Assembly (NCBI GenBank): GCA_023386135.1
Contig: JAEWKG010000129.1
Location: forward strand, 1 to 6,164
Source of the DNA: Pseudomonadota bacterium
GTDB lineage: Bacteria > Pseudomonadota > Alphaproteobacteria > Sphingomonadales > Sphingomonadaceae
DNA: 6,164 nucleotides
Direction: 5' to 3'
Numbering within the stretch: position 1 is the stretch's first letter; each line of letters opens with the position of its first letter. The notes under the pieces are model-generated. The model worked only from the letters and a program-made list of their open reading frames with translations, had not been told where the DNA came from and made no database searches. A program made the translations under genes and the position numbers. Of this stretch, positions 5,629-6,164 are shown piece by piece.

Positions 5629-6164
5629 CGCGCCCCGGTAGTCGCTCCCGACACGCCTGGGAAGCCGGAGAACAGCCCGTCCGCCATTTCACCCGCAAGT
5701 CGCGCGGCTTCGGCATTCTTCGAGCCGTTCTTGGGCGCAGCTTCGGCGCGGCCTTCCCACAAATGCGCGCCCGCGCCGTCGACGATGGTCACGCCCAATG
5801 TGCTGTCGAGCACCTCGCCCGCGTGCTTGCCGCCGAACGAGAAGCCGATGCCGAGGCCCAGATCGATCCCGCTGCGCCGCCCGTACCAGCCGCCGCCCGA
5901 ACCGGCGCCGACGCCCACGCTGACGCCCGAGCCCGACCGCGCGGCGGCGCTCTTCACGACTTCCTGGTCGAGCGTGACAACCGCTGACCGCGGCGCATCG
6001 GCAACCACCGTGAACCCCTGCCGCGTCAGAGCGGCGGCGACCGCGTCGAGCCAGACCTGCGACTGCAGCGAATTCGCATCGAGCCCCGCGCCCGCCCGCC
6101 CCGCGAACGGGCCGGGCGCGGCGGCGGCGGCCCTTTCGGCGGTGTGGAAGCGGGTGCCCTCGAC
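5625..6164 (-). CDS. DUF4136-like putative lipoprotein, partial (N-terminus off the window)
   Basis: The last 179 residues are visible; the frame is open to the window edge, so the start lies outside. The visible part begins VEGTRFHTAE and continues with a helix-like SLQSQVWLDAVAAALTRQGFTVV, a strand ending AVVTLDQEV, and a long glycine-rich stretch (GVSVGVGAGSGGG, then LGLGIGFSFGG). It closes with LGVTIVDGAGAHLWEGRAE and ADGLFSGFPGVSG. This order, including the TRFH start, Gly-rich middle and FPG-x-SG end, matches DUF4136 proteins as I remember them, which are usually small lipoproteins in sphingomonads. The lipobox would be in the missing part, so lipidation is inferred. A GTG at 6008 is in frame, but the upstream homology shows it is internal. 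The stop overlaps the M14 start by 4 nt. Confidence 0.78.
   Translation of the reverse strand, partial: VEGTRFHTAERAAAAAPGPFAGRAGAGLDANSLQSQVWLDAVAAALTRQGFTVVADAPRSAVVTLDQEVVKSAAARSGSGVSVGVGAGSGGGWYGRRSGIDLGLGIGFSFGGKHAGEVLDSTLGVTIVDGAGAHLWEGRAEAAPKNGSKNAEAARLAGEMADGLFSGFPGVSGATTGAR

Noticed and set aside
5840..5960. The glycine-rich stretch in the DUF4136-like gene as a tandem DNA repeat
   Set aside because: The Gly-rich pattern is in the protein; the codons vary and no exact repeating DNA unit is present. Such a stretch is normal for this family.

Overview
The window looks like ordinary chromosomal DNA from an alphaproteobacterium. The Sphingomonadales are the best guess, perhaps near Erythrobacter, Porphyrobacter or Altererythrobacter. 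The evidence is G+C-rich, codon-biased coding DNA, a UPF0262 gene (a family essentially confined to Alphaproteobacteria), a DnaB with the spacer before FSLEMS seen in alphaproteobacterial DnaB proteins, and a DUF4136-type protein like those common in sphingomonads. The taxon is inferred from remembered family resemblance; no search was run.

Layout. (1) Positions 1-973, minus strand: the first 324 codons of the replicative helicase gene dnaB, whose 3' end lies outside the window. (2) Positions 974-1107: a divergent intergenic spacer holding a 14-bp dyad and a weak hairpin. (3) Positions 1108-3815, plus strand: four genes in one direction, encoding a UPF0262 protein, a membrane-anchored GH25 (lysozyme-like) protein that seems to lack its catalytic acids, a cytidine deaminase (cdd), and an LD-carboxypeptidase (S66) with a twin-arginine-like signal. 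cdd and the carboxypeptidase overlap by 4 nt. (4) Positions 6164-3812, minus strand: a tight three-gene run of a DUF4136-like putative lipoprotein (N-terminus outside the window), an M14 cytosolic-type zinc carboxypeptidase, and a glutathione S-transferase. These are joined by a 4-nt ATGA overlap and then a 2-nt gap. The two gene groups converge with interlocking stop codons at 3812-3815, leaving no room for a terminator between them.

How the genes may work together. The GH25-like protein and the S66 carboxypeptidase both belong to peptidoglycan-acting families, so the plus-strand group has a partial cell-wall theme, with cdd supplying pyrimidine salvage beside it. The minus-strand run is almost certainly one transcript, but its products (putative envelope lipoprotein, cytoplasmic carboxypeptidase, GST) do not suggest one known pathway. 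No RNA genes, mobile elements, CRISPR arrays, phage genes or defence genes were seen. I did not find a clear new system. The most notable points are the catalytically eroded GH25 protein, the putatively exported LD-carboxypeptidase, the altered metal-site residues in Cdd, and the conserved but poorly understood M14 gene in a tight operon.
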